Part shown: in pieces, positions 1 to 9,911 of the stretch
Numbering within the stretch: the stretch's first letter is position 1
How the letters are laid out: every line of letters starts with the position of its first letter
DNA from: Flavobacteriales bacterium
Lineage (GTDB): Bacteria; Bacteroidota; Bacteroidia; Flavobacteriales_D; Parvicellaceae
Length of the DNA: 35,784 nucleotides
Assembly: GCA_018401455.1 (NCBI GenBank)
Contig: JAGYKU010000027.1
Span: 1-35,784, forward strand
Direction of reading: 5' to 3'
Notes under the pieces: model-generated
Databases searched by the model: none
What the model saw: only the letters and a program-made list of their open reading frames with translations
Told to the model about the DNA's origin: nothing
Made by a program: the position numbers and the translations under genes

Positions 1-59
1 ACTTTTAATTTTTTTTTTGTTTTTAAAGTTACATCTAGAATAAATGAGTTTTATATCTT

Positions 60-67
60 TACTTTTG
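60..67 (+). promoter_or_regulatory. Predicted -7 element upstream of nhaA
   Basis: The sequence TACTTTTG matches the Bacteroidota -7 consensus TAnnTTTG exactly and lies 13 bases before the TTG start of nhaA. I see no clear TTG at the -33 position. Transcription would start near 72-75, so the leader is short. Confidence 0.45.
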
Positions 68-80
68 TAAGGAATAAATT

Positions 81-1427
81 TTGAAAAAATTCATGAAAAA
101 GACTTTAATTGACAAAATATTAATAGACCCGCTACAACGATTTATGAACAATAGTGCGATGAGTGGCATCGTACTTTTTTCTTCTGTATTCATAGCGTTA
201 GTGGTTTCCAATTCTCCATGGGCAGCAGCATATCATCATTTGTGGGAAACAGATTTTTCAATTGGTTTTGGGGAGCATATTATCCAAAAGAGTCTGCACC
301 ATTGGATTAATGATGGATTGATGGCGGTTTTCTTCTTTGTTGTAGGACTTGAATTAAAAAGAGAAATTATTGGAGGGGAATTAAAAAATCCTAAAAATGC
401 TGTTTTACCCTTGGTCGCTGCTGTTGGCGGAATGTTAGTTCCTGCTGGAATTTATTTACTAATGAACAGTAGTGGTGAAGCATCAAATGGCTGGGGAATT
501 CCAATGGCTACTGATATTGCATTTGCATTAGGAATTTTATATTTAATTGGAGACAAAGTGCCGTTATCCCTCAAAATATTTCTTACTGCTTTAGCCATTG
601 CAGATGATATTGGGGCAGTATTGGTGATTGCCATTTTTTACACATCTCAAATTGACTGGGTAAGTTTGGCTACAGGCGGTGTTTTTATGACAGTTTTGAT
701 TATTTCTAATTTAGTAGGAGTTAGAAATACCATTTATTATGCAATTATTGGTATAGGAGGATTATGGCTGGCGTTTTTAATGTCTGGCGTTCACGCAACC
801 ATTGCGGCTGTATTAGCCGCCTTTACCATTCCAGCGAATGTCAAAATTGGAGAAAAAACATTCTCAGAAAAACTAGATTTTCTTGTAGAAAAGTTTCGAA
901 AAGCCAAAACAAATGATGTTCCTTTAGTTACTTATGAGCAATCGCATATTTTAGAGGAAATAAGAGTCGTTTCAAAGCACGCTCTTACTCCTTTACAAAG
1001 ACTAGAACATGCGCTTCATCCATTGGTAGCATTCGTAATTATGCCAATATTTGCATTATCCAATGCCGGAATAGATTTATCAGGAGATATTATTGCGCAA
1101 TTTGCTAGTCCTGTTGCTATAGGAATTTTCTTAGGTTTAATTTTAGGAAAAGTAATTGGTGTTTTTGGGTTGTCTTATCTTATGGTGAAAATGAAATGGG
1201 TTAATTTACCAGAAGGCATGAATGTTTTACATCTTTTGGGAGCCGCTTTTTTAGCAGCTATAGGATTTACTATGTCATTATTCATAGGAGGATTAGCTTT
1301 TACTGATCCTTTATTTCAGGAACAAGCCAAGTTTGGAATATTAGGAGCCTCAATTTTAGCTGGTGTAATTGGATTCTTAATTATTAGAAAAGCGAATAAA
1401 ATACCTATTCAGAATAAATTAAATTAA
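81..1427 (+). CDS. nhaA: Na+/H+ antiporter NhaA
   Basis: Inner-membrane Na+/H+ antiporter that expels sodium in exchange for protons and so maintains pH and sodium balance. The protein has 448 residues and is hydrophobic throughout, with about twelve predicted membrane segments. The family hallmarks are present: MATDIAFALGIL followed by ALAIADDIGAVLVIAIFYT, whose paired Asp residues correspond to the ion-binding DD of E. coli NhaA. A hydrophilic stretch of about 50 residues near 255-310 makes it longer than the roughly 390-residue E. coli enzyme, as is usual in Bacteroidota. The start is TTG at 81; an in-frame ATG at 93 is an alternative and would lose only four residues. The next gene begins three bases after the stop, so co-transcription is likely. 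Confidence 0.96.
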   Translation: MKKFMKKTLIDKILIDPLQRFMNNSAMSGIVLFSSVFIALVVSNSPWAAAYHHLWETDFSIGFGEHIIQKSLHHWINDGLMAVFFFVVGLELKREIIGGELKNPKNAVLPLVAAVGGMLVPAGIYLLMNSSGEASNGWGIPMATDIAFALGILYLIGDKVPLSLKIFLTALAIADDIGAVLVIAIFYTSQIDWVSLATGGVFMTVLIISNLVGVRNTIYYAIIGIGGLWLAFLMSGVHATIAAVLAAFTIPANVKIGEKTFSEKLDFLVEKFRKAKTNDVPLVTYEQSHILEEIRVVSKHALTPLQRLEHALHPLVAFVIMPIFALSNAGIDLSGDIIAQFASPVAIGIFLGLILGKVIGVFGLSYLMVKMKWVNLPEGMNVLHLLGAAFLAAIGFTMSLFIGGLAFTDPLFQEQAKFGILGASILAGVIGFLIIRKANKIPIQNKLN

Positions 1428-1430
1428 ATT

Positions 1431-3884
1431 ATGAAAAACACACAAGTTTTAAATCACGTATTTATTAAAGCATTGTCATTCATGCTTTTTCTGATAATTC
1501 AGTTGAATGTTAAATCACAAATACACAAATGCAGTCACAAAAATCATCATCAGTTTCACACCAAAAACAGTGCAAATGATAATCTAAGGAGCGATACAAT
1601 GGATGTGTTAAATTATAAAATCGAAATGGATTTTATGGATGTAGCATCTCAAAACATTAAAGGAAGTTGTCAAGTGAAATTTAGTCCTCTCCAAAACAAC
1701 ATCAGCACATTAAGTTTAGACTTGCTTCAGATGACAGTAGATTCTGTAAAACAAGGTAATTTTCAAAATTCATTTACTTATAATGATACTTTGTTGATTA
1801 TTTCACTTGAAAACATATTAAACATTGGTGTTTTAGATAGCGTAAAGATTTATTATAATGGAACACCACAAGGAGATCCTTCAGGTTGGGGGGGATTTTA
1901 TTTTCAAGGCAATTACGCTTATAATTTAGGAGTCGGATTTGCTGCTGACCCTCACAATTACGGAAGAGTTTGGCATCCGTGTTTTGATAATTTTGTAGAA
2001 CGAGCCACTTATGATATTACTTTAATTACGCCTTCATCTTTAAGAGGTTATGCAAATGGTGTGATTGAAAGTGAAATAGACAATGGAACCTCATTTACCA
2101 GAAACTGGAAAATGAATCAAGCGATTCCTACTTATTTGGCTTGCGTAGCGGTGAGTAATTACACACATGTTTCTCAATCATATCCTAGCACATTACAAGG
2201 AATAAACATTCCGGTTCAATTAATTGCTGTTCCGAATGACACTAATAATTTTAAAAGTTCTTTTACGAATCTATTTGGCGCCTTGAATGCTTTCGAGAGT
2301 AATTACGGACCATATCTATGGGATAAAGTAGGTTTTCATTTAGTGCCTTTTAGTTCAGGAGCAATGGAACATGCTACAAGTATTGCTTATCCTCAAATTA
2401 CTGCAAATGGAACAGTCGCATTCGAAACACTTATGGCCCATGAACTCGCCCATAGTTGGTGGGGAAATTTAGTGACATGCAGGACTGCTGAAGATATGTG
2501 GATTAATGAAGGAATGGCTTCCTATTCGGAGAGAATATTCTTAGAAAATGTGTATGATTATAATCGTTACTTGGCAGATATAAAAAACAATCACAAAGAT
2601 GTTTTGCTCAACGCTCATATTAGAGATTCAGGATATTACGCATTGCATGAAGTACCTCATAACATTACTTATGGAGATCATTCCTACAATAAAGGAGCAG
2701 ATGTAGCGCATACTTTGAGAAGTTATATGGGAGATTCTGAGTTTTTTAGTGGCATTCAATCATTTTTGATAGACAATGCTTTTATGGATGTAGATGCTTA
2801 TGATTTTAGAGATCATTTAAATGCCAATACGAATGTAGATGTTACAGATTTTTTTAATGATTGGATTTTCAATCCAGGTTTTGCGGGATTTGTTGTAGAT
2901 TCATTTGAGGTATATAATAATGGTGGAATTTTTGAGGTAAAAAGTTACATTCAACAAAAGTTAAAAGGAACCAACCAGTTTTTTTCAAATGTACCAATGG
3001 AAATTACATATATGGATGAAAATTGGAACTCACAAACTGAAACAGTGAATTTAAATGGGCAAAACAGTATTGCAAATTCTGTTGTAAACTTTGAGCCAAC
3101 AATGGTTTTCTTAAATATGAATGATAAAATTGGTCAAGCAGTTACAGGAACAACTGAAATCATCAAAAACACAGGTCTTAAAGACTTAAATTACCCTATG
3201 TTTAGATATACAGTATTAAATGCAGGAATTGATAGTAGTTGGGTAAGAGTAGAACATTATTGGATTGCTCCAGATGGATTCAAAACTAATGAGAATGATT
3301 GGCTATATCAAATTAGTGAAGAAAGGTTTTGGAAAGTTGACGGAATCTTTTCTGATGGATTTTCAGCAAAGGGGAGAGTATTTTTTAATGGAAGAAATGT
3401 AGTAGGTGGCTATCTAGATCATTTGTTAATATCTAACCCTAGTTTTCATGAGGATTCACTTAAGCTATTGCATAGATTAAATAGTAGTGAGGAATGGAAA
3501 GAAGTACAAGGATATACCATATCAAATTTAGGTTCTGATACTGACGGTTATGGCTTTGTAGATTTTGACACTTTGAAAAAAGGAGAATATACTTTTGGTT
3601 GGAGAAAATCTTCTGTTTCAGTAATTGAAAACACTAAAAAGGAATTAATATTGAATGTGTTTCCAAATCCTGTTCAAGACATTTTGAAATTGGAAGTAAA
3701 TTTACCTTACAGCTCAAATTATGAAATAAACGTATTCAATTCTTTAGGAAGTTTAGTTATGAAAAAACCATTTTTTATAAACTTCTTGAATGTTTCAGAT
3801 TTAGCTTCAGGATTTTACACCATAGCTATTATTGATCAAAAAAATAAATCGATTCTTTCAAAGACTAATTTTGTAAAGGAATAG
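1431..3884 (+). CDS. Secreted M1 family aminopeptidase with T9SS sorting domain
   Basis: Zinc aminopeptidase of the M1 (gluzincin) family, 817 residues. An N-terminal signal peptide of about 30 residues precedes an M1 N-domain. The catalytic HELAH lies at residues 337-341 with the third zinc ligand Glu360 in NEGMASYSE. The exopeptidase motif reads GAMEH at 310-314, a variant of GxMEN. The last 80 or so residues (NVFPNPVQDILKLEV, then GFYTIAII, ending Lys-Glu) form a type A T9SS C-terminal domain, so the enzyme should be exported across the outer membrane and either released or anchored. It probably feeds peptide scavenging. It begins three bases after nhaA and is most likely read from the same promoter. 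The exact peptide specificity cannot be judged. Confidence 0.93.
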   Translation: MKNTQVLNHVFIKALSFMLFLIIQLNVKSQIHKCSHKNHHQFHTKNSANDNLRSDTMDVLNYKIEMDFMDVASQNIKGSCQVKFSPLQNNISTLSLDLLQMTVDSVKQGNFQNSFTYNDTLLIISLENILNIGVLDSVKIYYNGTPQGDPSGWGGFYFQGNYAYNLGVGFAADPHNYGRVWHPCFDNFVERATYDITLITPSSLRGYANGVIESEIDNGTSFTRNWKMNQAIPTYLACVAVSNYTHVSQSYPSTLQGINIPVQLIAVPNDTNNFKSSFTNLFGALNAFESNYGPYLWDKVGFHLVPFSSGAMEHATSIAYPQITANGTVAFETLMAHELAHSWWGNLVTCRTAEDMWINEGMASYSERIFLENVYDYNRYLADIKNNHKDVLLNAHIRDSGYYALHEVPHNITYGDHSYNKGADVAHTLRSYMGDSEFFSGIQSFLIDNAFMDVDAYDFRDHLNANTNVDVTDFFNDWIFNPGFAGFVVDSFEVYNNGGIFEVKSYIQQKLKGTNQFFSNVPMEITYMDENWNSQTETVNLNGQNSIANSVVNFEPTMVFLNMNDKIGQAVTGTTEIIKNTGLKDLNYPMFRYTVLNAGIDSSWVRVEHYWIAPDGFKTNENDWLYQISEERFWKVDGIFSDGFSAKGRVFFNGRNVVGGYLDHLLISNPSFHEDSLKLLHRLNSSEEWKEVQGYTISNLGSDTDGYGFVDFDTLKKGEYTFGWRKSSVSVIENTKKELILNVFPNPVQDILKLEVNLPYSSNYEINVFNSLGSLVMKKPFFINFLNVSDLASGFYTIAIIDQKNKSILSKTNFVKE

Positions 3885-3891
3885 AATAATA

Positions 3892-4563
3892 TTATTTAGT
3901 TTGAAATTCCTTTAAATACAAAGGTTCAAAGTAAGCCAAATCTTCAAAACTGGAATTCAAAAACTTCTGAAAGGCTATTTTCGACATTGCTTTCGCTGAA
4001 GTTTTGAAGCCTTTATAAATCGTTATATCATTCTGAAAGGAAATATTTTCAAATTTATCTGCACCATCACCAAATAAAAGTATTTTACCTTCCAATTCCT
4101 CAAAAGAAGATTCATCTATAATTTTAGCGTTGGGTGATATGATGCAAGTTTGGTCATTAAATATTGAACAATATACTTCCATTCTTCGTGCATCAATCAT
4201 TGGAATATAAAAATCAAATTTTAAATACTCAGGATTTTCGTCCTTAAACTTTTGCATCATAATTTCCAAAGCATCTATGCTTATAAGAGGAATGTCTAGC
4301 GCATAACAAAGTCCTTTAGCAGAAGCGATTCCAATTCTTAATCCTGTGTATGAACCTGGGCCAGAACTTACTGCAATAGCATTTAAATCAGTATATTTTA
4401 AATTACATTTTTGGATTGTAGAAGCTATAAATAGATTTAAATTTTCAGAATGTTTGTAATCTTCAGGATGTGATTCTATAGTTTCCAACACTTCTCCATT
4501 TTTGCTAATAGCAACAGAGCAAGTCTTCATAGAAGTTTCGATATGTAATATGAAAATATCCAT
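3892..4563 (-). CDS. tsaB: tRNA threonylcarbamoyladenosine biosynthesis protein TsaB
   Basis: TsaB is the inactive-kinase-like partner of TsaD in making the t6A modification at position 37 of ANN-decoding tRNAs. It acts in the cytoplasm and is normally essential. The 223 residues begin with the ASKHA-fold strand ILHIETSMKTCSVAI. The characteristic SSGPGSYTGLRIGIASAKGL lies at about residues 66-85, and the length fits the family. It is the last gene of the leftward operon and starts three bases after the OmpA-like gene. It converges on the M1 peptidase gene with seven bases between the two stops. No obvious terminator hairpin is seen there beyond a short AT palindrome. Confidence 0.93.
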   Translation of the reverse strand: MDIFILHIETSMKTCSVAISKNGEVLETIESHPEDYKHSENLNLFIASTIQKCNLKYTDLNAIAVSSGPGSYTGLRIGIASAKGLCYALDIPLISIDALEIMMQKFKDENPEYLKFDFYIPMIDARRMEVYCSIFNDQTCIISPNAKIIDESSFEELEGKILLFGDGADKFENISFQNDITIYKGFKTSAKAMSKIAFQKFLNSSFEDLAYFEPLYLKEFQTK

Positions 4564-4566
4564 TTT

Positions 4567-5802
4567 TTATTTCACTTTTGTAATGGTGAATTCTACTCTT
4601 CTATTGGCTTTTATTTCAGTTTCATTTTTGGCAGGTCTAAAAATCATTTGAGAATTACCATATCCTTTGTAGGTCAAGCGAGATGCTTCTATTCCGTTAC
4701 TCACAGCATAATTATATACCGCTATGGCTCTTTCTTCACTTAACTTTCTATATTTTTTAATATTGCGTTTTCTAGTTCCATGTACATGACCACCAATTTC
4801 TACTTCCATCGAAGGATTGCTTTTTAGGAATAAAACTAAATTACTGAGTTCATCTTTACTACTAGATAAAAATTGAGGCGAATTAGGTAAGAAAAGAATG
4901 TTTTCTAATTGAAGTTTCGTCCCTATAGTTAAAGGTGTTAATTGAATTGTAATTGTAGAGTCTTGCTCTCCATCCCATTTAAAATTATACTTTTGAAATA
5001 AATATCCTTTTTGACTCGCAATAATGATTTGCTCTACTCCAGGATTAAAAAACTCAGAAAAGATATTACCGTCTTCATCAAATTGAGGATTGTCTCTGTG
5101 TTCTTTTCCTAAAGATTTTAAATAGATATTAGGTTCGGTAATGTTATTTCCATTTTCATCTTGAGTAATTATTGTTACTCTCAAATTTCTGGGTTCTTCT
5201 TCTACTTCTATAACTTCTTCTTCAAATATAATAGGAAAATATTCAGTAAAGTTAAATACAGAAAAACTTCCTTTGCTTCCATAAGGGCTGTCGATAATTA
5301 GTAATAAACTGTCTCCTGCTTTCACATCCAAAGGTTTGCTAAAGCTAGGATTAGGTCCAGCAGCGGAAAAATTGTTTTCAAACCCTTTTTTTAATCCAGT
5401 AACACTTCCTTTATCTGGGGTTCTTTTTGATAAGTTACTTCTTAATGGAAGAATAGATTTATTGACAATACTATCACAAGTGCTTGCTCCATTATATTTG
5501 AAAATTACAAAGTCAAAATCATCATCGGCAAATTGTGGTACTAATTCAAATTGAAATGAAGCATCCATTGTAAAGTGAATTACACTCCAAGAAGTATTGT
5601 GTTCTTTGGTAAATAAATATTCGTTCTTGATATTATTTCCTTTTATTTCAAGTTTTTTACCGTATCCTTTTGGGATTGGAATTATTCCAATACTATCTTG
5701 GAAATATAAAGAGGTATTACAATCCCCATTTTGGGCTTGTATCTCTGAAAGCAAGGAAACTAATACAATTGTATAAAATATTTTATTCCAAATTTTAATC
5801 AT
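4567..5802 (-). CDS. OmpA family secreted protein
   Basis: Predicted envelope protein of 411 residues. The N-terminal signal peptide ends near AQNGDC. A beta-rich region (about residues 30-190) resembles sugar-binding-like or PPC-like extracellular modules, and an acidic [10 protein letters not shown] linker leads to a carboxypeptidase-regulatory-like beta domain. The C-terminal 110 residues form an OmpA/MotB peptidoglycan-binding domain with [32 protein letters not shown] and a closing NRRVEFTI. Where many OmpA domains have GHTD, this one reads GGHVHG. The ATG at 5802 is preferred to the GTG at 5805. The start overlaps the end of lptB, so translation is probably coupled. Its likely role is tethering the outer membrane to peptidoglycan, which is inference. 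Confidence 0.87.
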   Translation of the reverse strand: MIKIWNKIFYTIVLVSLLSEIQAQNGDCNTSLYFQDSIGIIPIPKGYGKKLEIKGNNIKNEYLFTKEHNTSWSVIHFTMDASFQFELVPQFADDDFDFVIFKYNGASTCDSIVNKSILPLRSNLSKRTPDKGSVTGLKKGFENNFSAAGPNPSFSKPLDVKAGDSLLLIIDSPYGSKGSFSVFNFTEYFPIIFEEEVIEVEEEPRNLRVTIITQDENGNNITEPNIYLKSLGKEHRDNPQFDEDGNIFSEFFNPGVEQIIIASQKGYLFQKYNFKWDGEQDSTITIQLTPLTIGTKLQLENILFLPNSPQFLSSSKDELSNLVLFLKSNPSMEVEIGGHVHGTRKRNIKKYRKLSEERAIAVYNYAVSNGIEASRLTYKGYGNSQMIFRPAKNETEIKANRRVEFTITKVK

Positions 5803-6540
5803 CACTAAACACCTTTTTCTTCAGTTCAAAATGTTGTCCTAAATAGACTTTTCTTACTTGTTCGTCTGCTGCCAATTCTTCGGCAGTTCCTGATTTTAAA
5901 ATAGCCCCTTCGAACAAAAGATAGGCTCTATCTACAATAGAAAGCGTCTCTTGCACATTGTGGTCTGTAATTAAAATACCGATATTCTTTTTTCTTAATT
6001 TTAATACGATACTTTGAATATCTTCAACAGCAATTGGATCAACTCCAGCAAATGGTTCGTCCAAAAGTACAAATTTTGGATTAATGGCTAAACCTCGAGC
6101 AATTTCGGTTCTTCTTTTTTCTCCACCAGAAAGTTTGCTTCCCAAATTTTTTCTAACATGACCTAACCCAAATTCTTCTATCAACTCTTCAAGTCTTTCT
6201 TTTTTGTTTCTTTTTGGAAATTTTGTCTTTTTGAAGAATAGAAAGAATATTGTCTTCAACACTTAATTGAACGAAATACAGAAACTTCTTGAGGAAGATA
6301 ACCTATTCCCATTTGAGAACGTTTGTACATTGGCAATTTTGTAATATCCTTTCCGTCCAAGTGTACCTTTCCACTATCTGGTTTGATAAGCCCAACCATC
6401 ATATAAAAAGAAGTTGTTTTTCCTGCACCATTTGGACCAAGCAACCCTACAATCTCTCCTTGATTTACAGAAACACTTACGCCTTTTACGACTTGTCTTC
6501 CTTTATATGATTTTTTTATTTCTGTTGTGCTTAATTCCAT
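5795..6540 (-). pseudogene. lptB: LPS export ABC transporter ATPase LptB, frameshifted twice
   Basis: ATPase of the LptBFG transporter, which drives lipopolysaccharide from the inner to the outer membrane. The N-terminal part (6540 down to about 6263) holds Walker [10 protein letters not shown] and ends in [13 protein letters not shown] plus a stop. The C-terminal part (from about 6230 down) holds signature LSGGE, Walker [14 protein letters not shown] and the H-loop DHNVQE. The missing bridge, [11 protein letters not shown], is readable in the third frame between about 6262 and 6230. Two one-base gains restore a normal protein of about 245 residues: AA for A near 6263, and a five-base for a four-base A run near 6229. 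LptB is normally essential, so I read this as sequence error rather than a dead gene. It sits in the tatC operon, and its ATG shares one base with the preceding stop. Confidence 0.88.
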
Positions 6541-8999
6541 TAAAAATTAAATTGTAGTTTTCCTCTAATTCCTATCTGACTTACTTTTATACCATCATAC
6601 TCATTGTCGAGGTAAGTCAAGCGCCAAAGTACGTCAATTCTTAGGAATTTAAAAATATTTTCTATTCCTGCAGCCATTTCTAAATAAGGTTTTTGTTGTA
6701 AAGTACTCGTAAAAGTAGGCAATTCCATTATTGCTAAATTTTTTTCACTAATTCTTCCATAAACACCTTTTAGTGTCAAAACTTCTCTCCATTTCAGTTT
6801 TCTTAGTAATGGAATCTTATTCAAAAATAAGCCATCAAAATGCTGATGCGCATGAAAAGAAATGTATTCGTCACTTACAAATTCAAGTATATTCATCATA
6901 TTGAATGCTGTTTCGTTGTAATTCCAGGTTTCATTTCCACTATGTACTTCTAACAATGCATAAGGAGCGCTTCCAAATATTTTTCCGGCTTCAAATTCGT
7001 AATTGAAAGTTCCGAATATACCCATAGAAAATTTATGCCTGTAAGATAATCTTACTTTTTGATATTCATATTTGCTTCCCAATACATTTGGAATTCCGTA
7101 AGTAAAAGTAGCAGATATTACTGGGTATTTTGTTCCTAATGAAATTCTTTCAAATTCACCTGAAAGAAACTGTTCTTGGAAAGCAAATCTAGCATTGAAA
7201 GCCACTTCGGAAGCTGTTAAACTCATTTCCGGTGTAATAGTTCCATCTGTATTGATGGTATTGAATGTTGTGACTCCAATAGGTCTAAATTGTGAATTTC
7301 TGATTAGTAGTTCAGTTGTCATTCCTTGAAACCATTCCCGTGTATAGGTTCCTCTGTATTCTTCATTAAAAACCAATTTGTTGTATGGATTCCTTCTTAA
7401 TGATGTAATGACACTTGTATTGTTGTATGCATTCGAACTTACTCCGACCAATTCCACATCATTTTTATAGATTAATTGTACTAATCGTCTTGGTTTTTTG
7501 GTAATGAAAAAACGAGTGCCAAAACCATATTTAATTTCTTCATCCATTAAACCATAGGCTGCATATGCGGACAGTTCAATCATTTTGCTAAAATCATTTG
7601 AAGTTCGCATTCCAAACCTGAATCTATGACCTTCAACATCATTAAAACTCCAAATACTGAATAAAGGTCCTAGTTCTATTTTGCCCCAAACTTTATATCC
7701 AGTAGTAAGCGTTTGAATCACATCAATGTAGGATTTTATGATAGGTAAATTTTCTAAAGTATCAATCATTTCATAAATCCCCGCCTGATTTTTTGTTAAA
7801 GAATCATGTCTGTTTGATTTCCAAAAATCTTCGGTTTGATTTTGAGCATCATCGGCAACATTAATATTTCCAGATTTATAAAAATCATCTTCTTTAGGCT
7901 CATTGATTACAAAATTTCTATAACTCGTACTTTTCCTGCCATAAAAACCCATTGCTTTGTCATTCACTTCAAAATCAACCAAAAGTTCATCTTTCGTGAG
8001 CATCCAAACCTCATCTTTTACCTGCTCAAAAGTTTGTGTAACTGTCAATTCATTTACAAAATTGATATTGGCATCTTTAGATATTTTCCCTTCAACATAT
8101 TTGATAGCATAAGTAGTATCATTAATCCACATAGTTCCTTCTACTGTAAGCTCTCCTTTTCTTCTTGGAGTAAATTGCATTTCATAGCACCAATATTTGT
8201 CGATAAACATACTGTCTATTAAATAATATCTGTAGTAATTCAAACCTCTATCTGAAATAGGACTGATAAAACTTTTTCCAAAAACAGGCAGGAAATTTTC
8301 GTAGATATTTACTTTTTGATACATGTCACCAGTAAATTGGGATATACTTTCATTTTCAACTCCAGAAACCTTTGTCGCTTTGATATATTCTTTTTCTTGT
8401 TTAGGATTTTTTCTGTAATAAAAATCAGATAGTGATTCAGACATAAACATTGGAAGGTAAGGTTTTTGACCAGTTGTATCTACATTTTCAAAAATAAAGT
8501 CAAATTTTCTAAAAGCCTTACTTTTCATAAACTCATCTGTAATATTGTTGAGGTCTAATTGGATTTTGTTATAAACCTCATATTCATAAGCTTCTAATTT
8601 TTCTCTATTATTGATTTCTTTATTTTTCAGGACTTTTCTAAGAATCGGATGTGCAGGGTTTTCGTCACTTGGAAGTACGATTAATTCTGCCATAGTTTCA
8701 GTAGCTGGATTGAGCTTTATGATAATTTCTTGCGACTGATCTTTGTTGATTTTTTGTTTGAACATTTCATAACCAACAAACGAAGCTGCTATAGTATCTG
8801 AAGCATAATAACTCTCAAGCACATAATTGCCCTCAAGGTTTGAAGTAGTTCCAATTTTAGTATCTACAAAATAGATGTTTACAAAAGGCAAAGTTTCGCC
8901 TGTAATCGCATCAAGAACAACTCCAGATACTTTTGTTTTTTGCGCAAAAAAGGGAACAGTAGTTAAAGTAAGCAATATGTAAACTAGATATTTACGCAT
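6540..8999 (-). CDS. DUF5686 and carboxypeptidase-regulatory-like outer-membrane protein
   Basis: Outer-membrane protein of 819 residues, typical of the DUF5686 family in Bacteroidota. A signal peptide ends near FAQKTKV. A carboxypeptidase-D-regulatory-like domain follows ([20 protein letters not shown], then [12 protein letters not shown]) at roughly residues 24-105. The rest is the DUF5686 region, and its last 350 residues alternate polar and aromatic positions like a beta-barrel, ending in the strand IRGKLQFNF with a terminal Phe. No biochemical function is established that I know of. It overlaps tatC by eight bases and lptB by one, so it is translationally coupled to an export gene and an LPS-transport gene. 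A role in outer-membrane assembly is plausible but is inference. Confidence 0.88.
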   Translation of the reverse strand: MRKYLVYILLTLTTVPFFAQKTKVSGVVLDAITGETLPFVNIYFVDTKIGTTSNLEGNYVLESYYASDTIAASFVGYEMFKQKINKDQSQEIIIKLNPATETMAELIVLPSDENPAHPILRKVLKNKEINNREKLEAYEYEVYNKIQLDLNNITDEFMKSKAFRKFDFIFENVDTTGQKPYLPMFMSESLSDFYYRKNPKQEKEYIKATKVSGVENESISQFTGDMYQKVNIYENFLPVFGKSFISPISDRGLNYYRYYLIDSMFIDKYWCYEMQFTPRRKGELTVEGTMWINDTTYAIKYVEGKISKDANINFVNELTVTQTFEQVKDEVWMLTKDELLVDFEVNDKAMGFYGRKSTSYRNFVINEPKEDDFYKSGNINVADDAQNQTEDFWKSNRHDSLTKNQAGIYEMIDTLENLPIIKSYIDVIQTLTTGYKVWGKIELGPLFSIWSFNDVEGHRFRFGMRTSNDFSKMIELSAYAAYGLMDEEIKYGFGTRFFITKKPRRLVQLIYKNDVELVGVSSNAYNNTSVITSLRRNPYNKLVFNEEYRGTYTREWFQGMTTELLIRNSQFRPIGVTTFNTINTDGTITPEMSLTASEVAFNARFAFQEQFLSGEFERISLGTKYPVISATFTYGIPNVLGSKYEYQKVRLSYRHKFSMGIFGTFNYEFEAGKIFGSAPYALLEVHSGNETWNYNETAFNMMNILEFVSDEYISFHAHQHFDGLFLNKIPLLRKLKWREVLTLKGVYGRISEKNLAIMELPTFTSTLQQKPYLEMAAGIENIFKFLRIDVLWRLTYLDNEYDGIKVSQIGIRGKLQFNF

Positions 9000-9807
9000 T
9001 AACTTTTGCTTTAGTTTCTATTCTTTTAGCAACCATAATTCCAATTTCATAAAGAAACAAAACGGGAATCGCCACCAATACCTGACTGATAACATCTGGA
9101 GGTGTGATGATGGCAGAAAAAATTAAAATAATAATCAAAGCGTGTTTGCGATATTTTCTCAAATATGCTGCAGAAACAATTCCTAATTTGGATAAAATCA
9201 TTATGATCATAGGCAACTCAAAAAACAATCCACTAAAAAGGGTAGTAGTGGTTATTAAGGAAAGATAACTATTAATGGTAAAATCATTCGTTACATTTTC
9301 AGATACAGAAAAAGTTCCAAAAAACTGCACACATAATGGACTTACAATAAAATATCCAAATCCAACTCCAAGTAGAAAAAGCAATGAAGCCCAAAAAATA
9401 GAACCTTTAGCAACTTTGTATTCCGAATCTTTGAGTGCAGGTTTGATAAATGACCAAAACTGATAAAAAACATAAGGAAACATCACAATAAATCCACCAA
9501 TAAATGACATATACATACTTGTACTAAACTGTCCTGTTGGTGAAATACTTTGAGTACTGATTTGAATTTGCATAGCACAAAGACTATCATCCAATCCAGA
9601 AGTTTGAGAAAGCCAACAAAAAAACTTGTAAGTGGGAAAGCTCGTTTCTTTCAAAGACATAAATACCGTATTGACCACTTCAATTCTATATATAAAAATG
9701 ACTATAGCAACAATAATGATTGCTATGACGGCTTTCACAAGTCTCCACCTTAGTTCCTCTAGGTGCCCTAGGAAACTCATTTCTTTATCTTTCTCAGTAT
9801 CGCTCAT
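8992..9807 (-). CDS. tatC: Sec-independent protein translocase TatC
   Basis: Core receptor of the twin-arginine translocase, which exports folded proteins across the inner membrane. The protein has 271 residues. It opens with the conserved MSFLGHLEELRWRL (about residues 10-23), where the family has an HLxELR motif for signal-peptide contact. It has about six membrane segments and the usual periplasmic loops, including FIKPALKDSEYK near the second segment and FELPMIIMILSKLGIV. The region between segments 1 and 2 has a Bacteroidota-type insertion (about residues 55-95, with two Cys). It is the first gene of a five-gene leftward operon and is preceded by a good -7 element at 9818-9825. No tatA/B gene is in the window. 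Confidence 0.96.
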   Translation of the reverse strand: MSDTEKDKEMSFLGHLEELRWRLVKAVIAIIIVAIVIFIYRIEVVNTVFMSLKETSFPTYKFFCWLSQTSGLDDSLCAMQIQISTQSISPTGQFSTSMYMSFIGGFIVMFPYVFYQFWSFIKPALKDSEYKVAKGSIFWASLLFLLGVGFGYFIVSPLCVQFFGTFSVSENVTNDFTINSYLSLITTTTLFSGLFFELPMIIMILSKLGIVSAAYLRKYRKHALIIILIFSAIITPPDVISQVLVAIPVLFLYEIGIMVAKRIETKAKVNA

Positions 9808-9817
9808 AATAAGTGTG

Positions 9818-9825
9818 CAAAAATA
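9818..9825 (-). promoter_or_regulatory. Predicted -7 element for the tatC operon
   Basis: Read leftward, the sequence is TATTTTTG, an exact TAnnTTTG match ending 10 bases before the tatC ATG. This implies a very short 5' leader. No strong -33 TTG is visible. It would serve tatC, the DUF5686 gene, lptB, the OmpA-like gene and tsaB. Confidence 0.5.
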
Positions 9826-9865
9826 GTTTTTTTAAGAGTACATTATGCTATATTTTAAAGAATCA

Positions 9866-9896
9866 TTGCGGTATGTTGAAATGTTGTATAATTTTG
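9866..9896 (+). promoter_or_regulatory. Predicted promoter of the cytochrome b/c pair
   Basis: TTG at 9866-9868 and TAATTTTG at 9889-9896 are 20 bases apart, which fits the Bacteroidota -33/-7 arrangement. The ATG of the membrane gene follows 15 bases later. This promoter is divergent from that of tatC. Confidence 0.5.
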
Positions 9897-9911
9897 TCGA
9901 AAAATAATGAT

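Noticed and set aside
6226..6266. Programmed ribosomal frameshifting in lptB
   Set aside because: Two separate shifts would be needed, no classic slippery site plus stem-loop is visible, and similar pairs occur in unrelated genes, so sequence error fits better.
9813..9911. Extended start (GTG) for the cytochrome-b-like protein
   Set aside because: It would begin upstream of the TAATTTTG promoter element and overlap the tatC promoter; the extra residues do not resemble the family.
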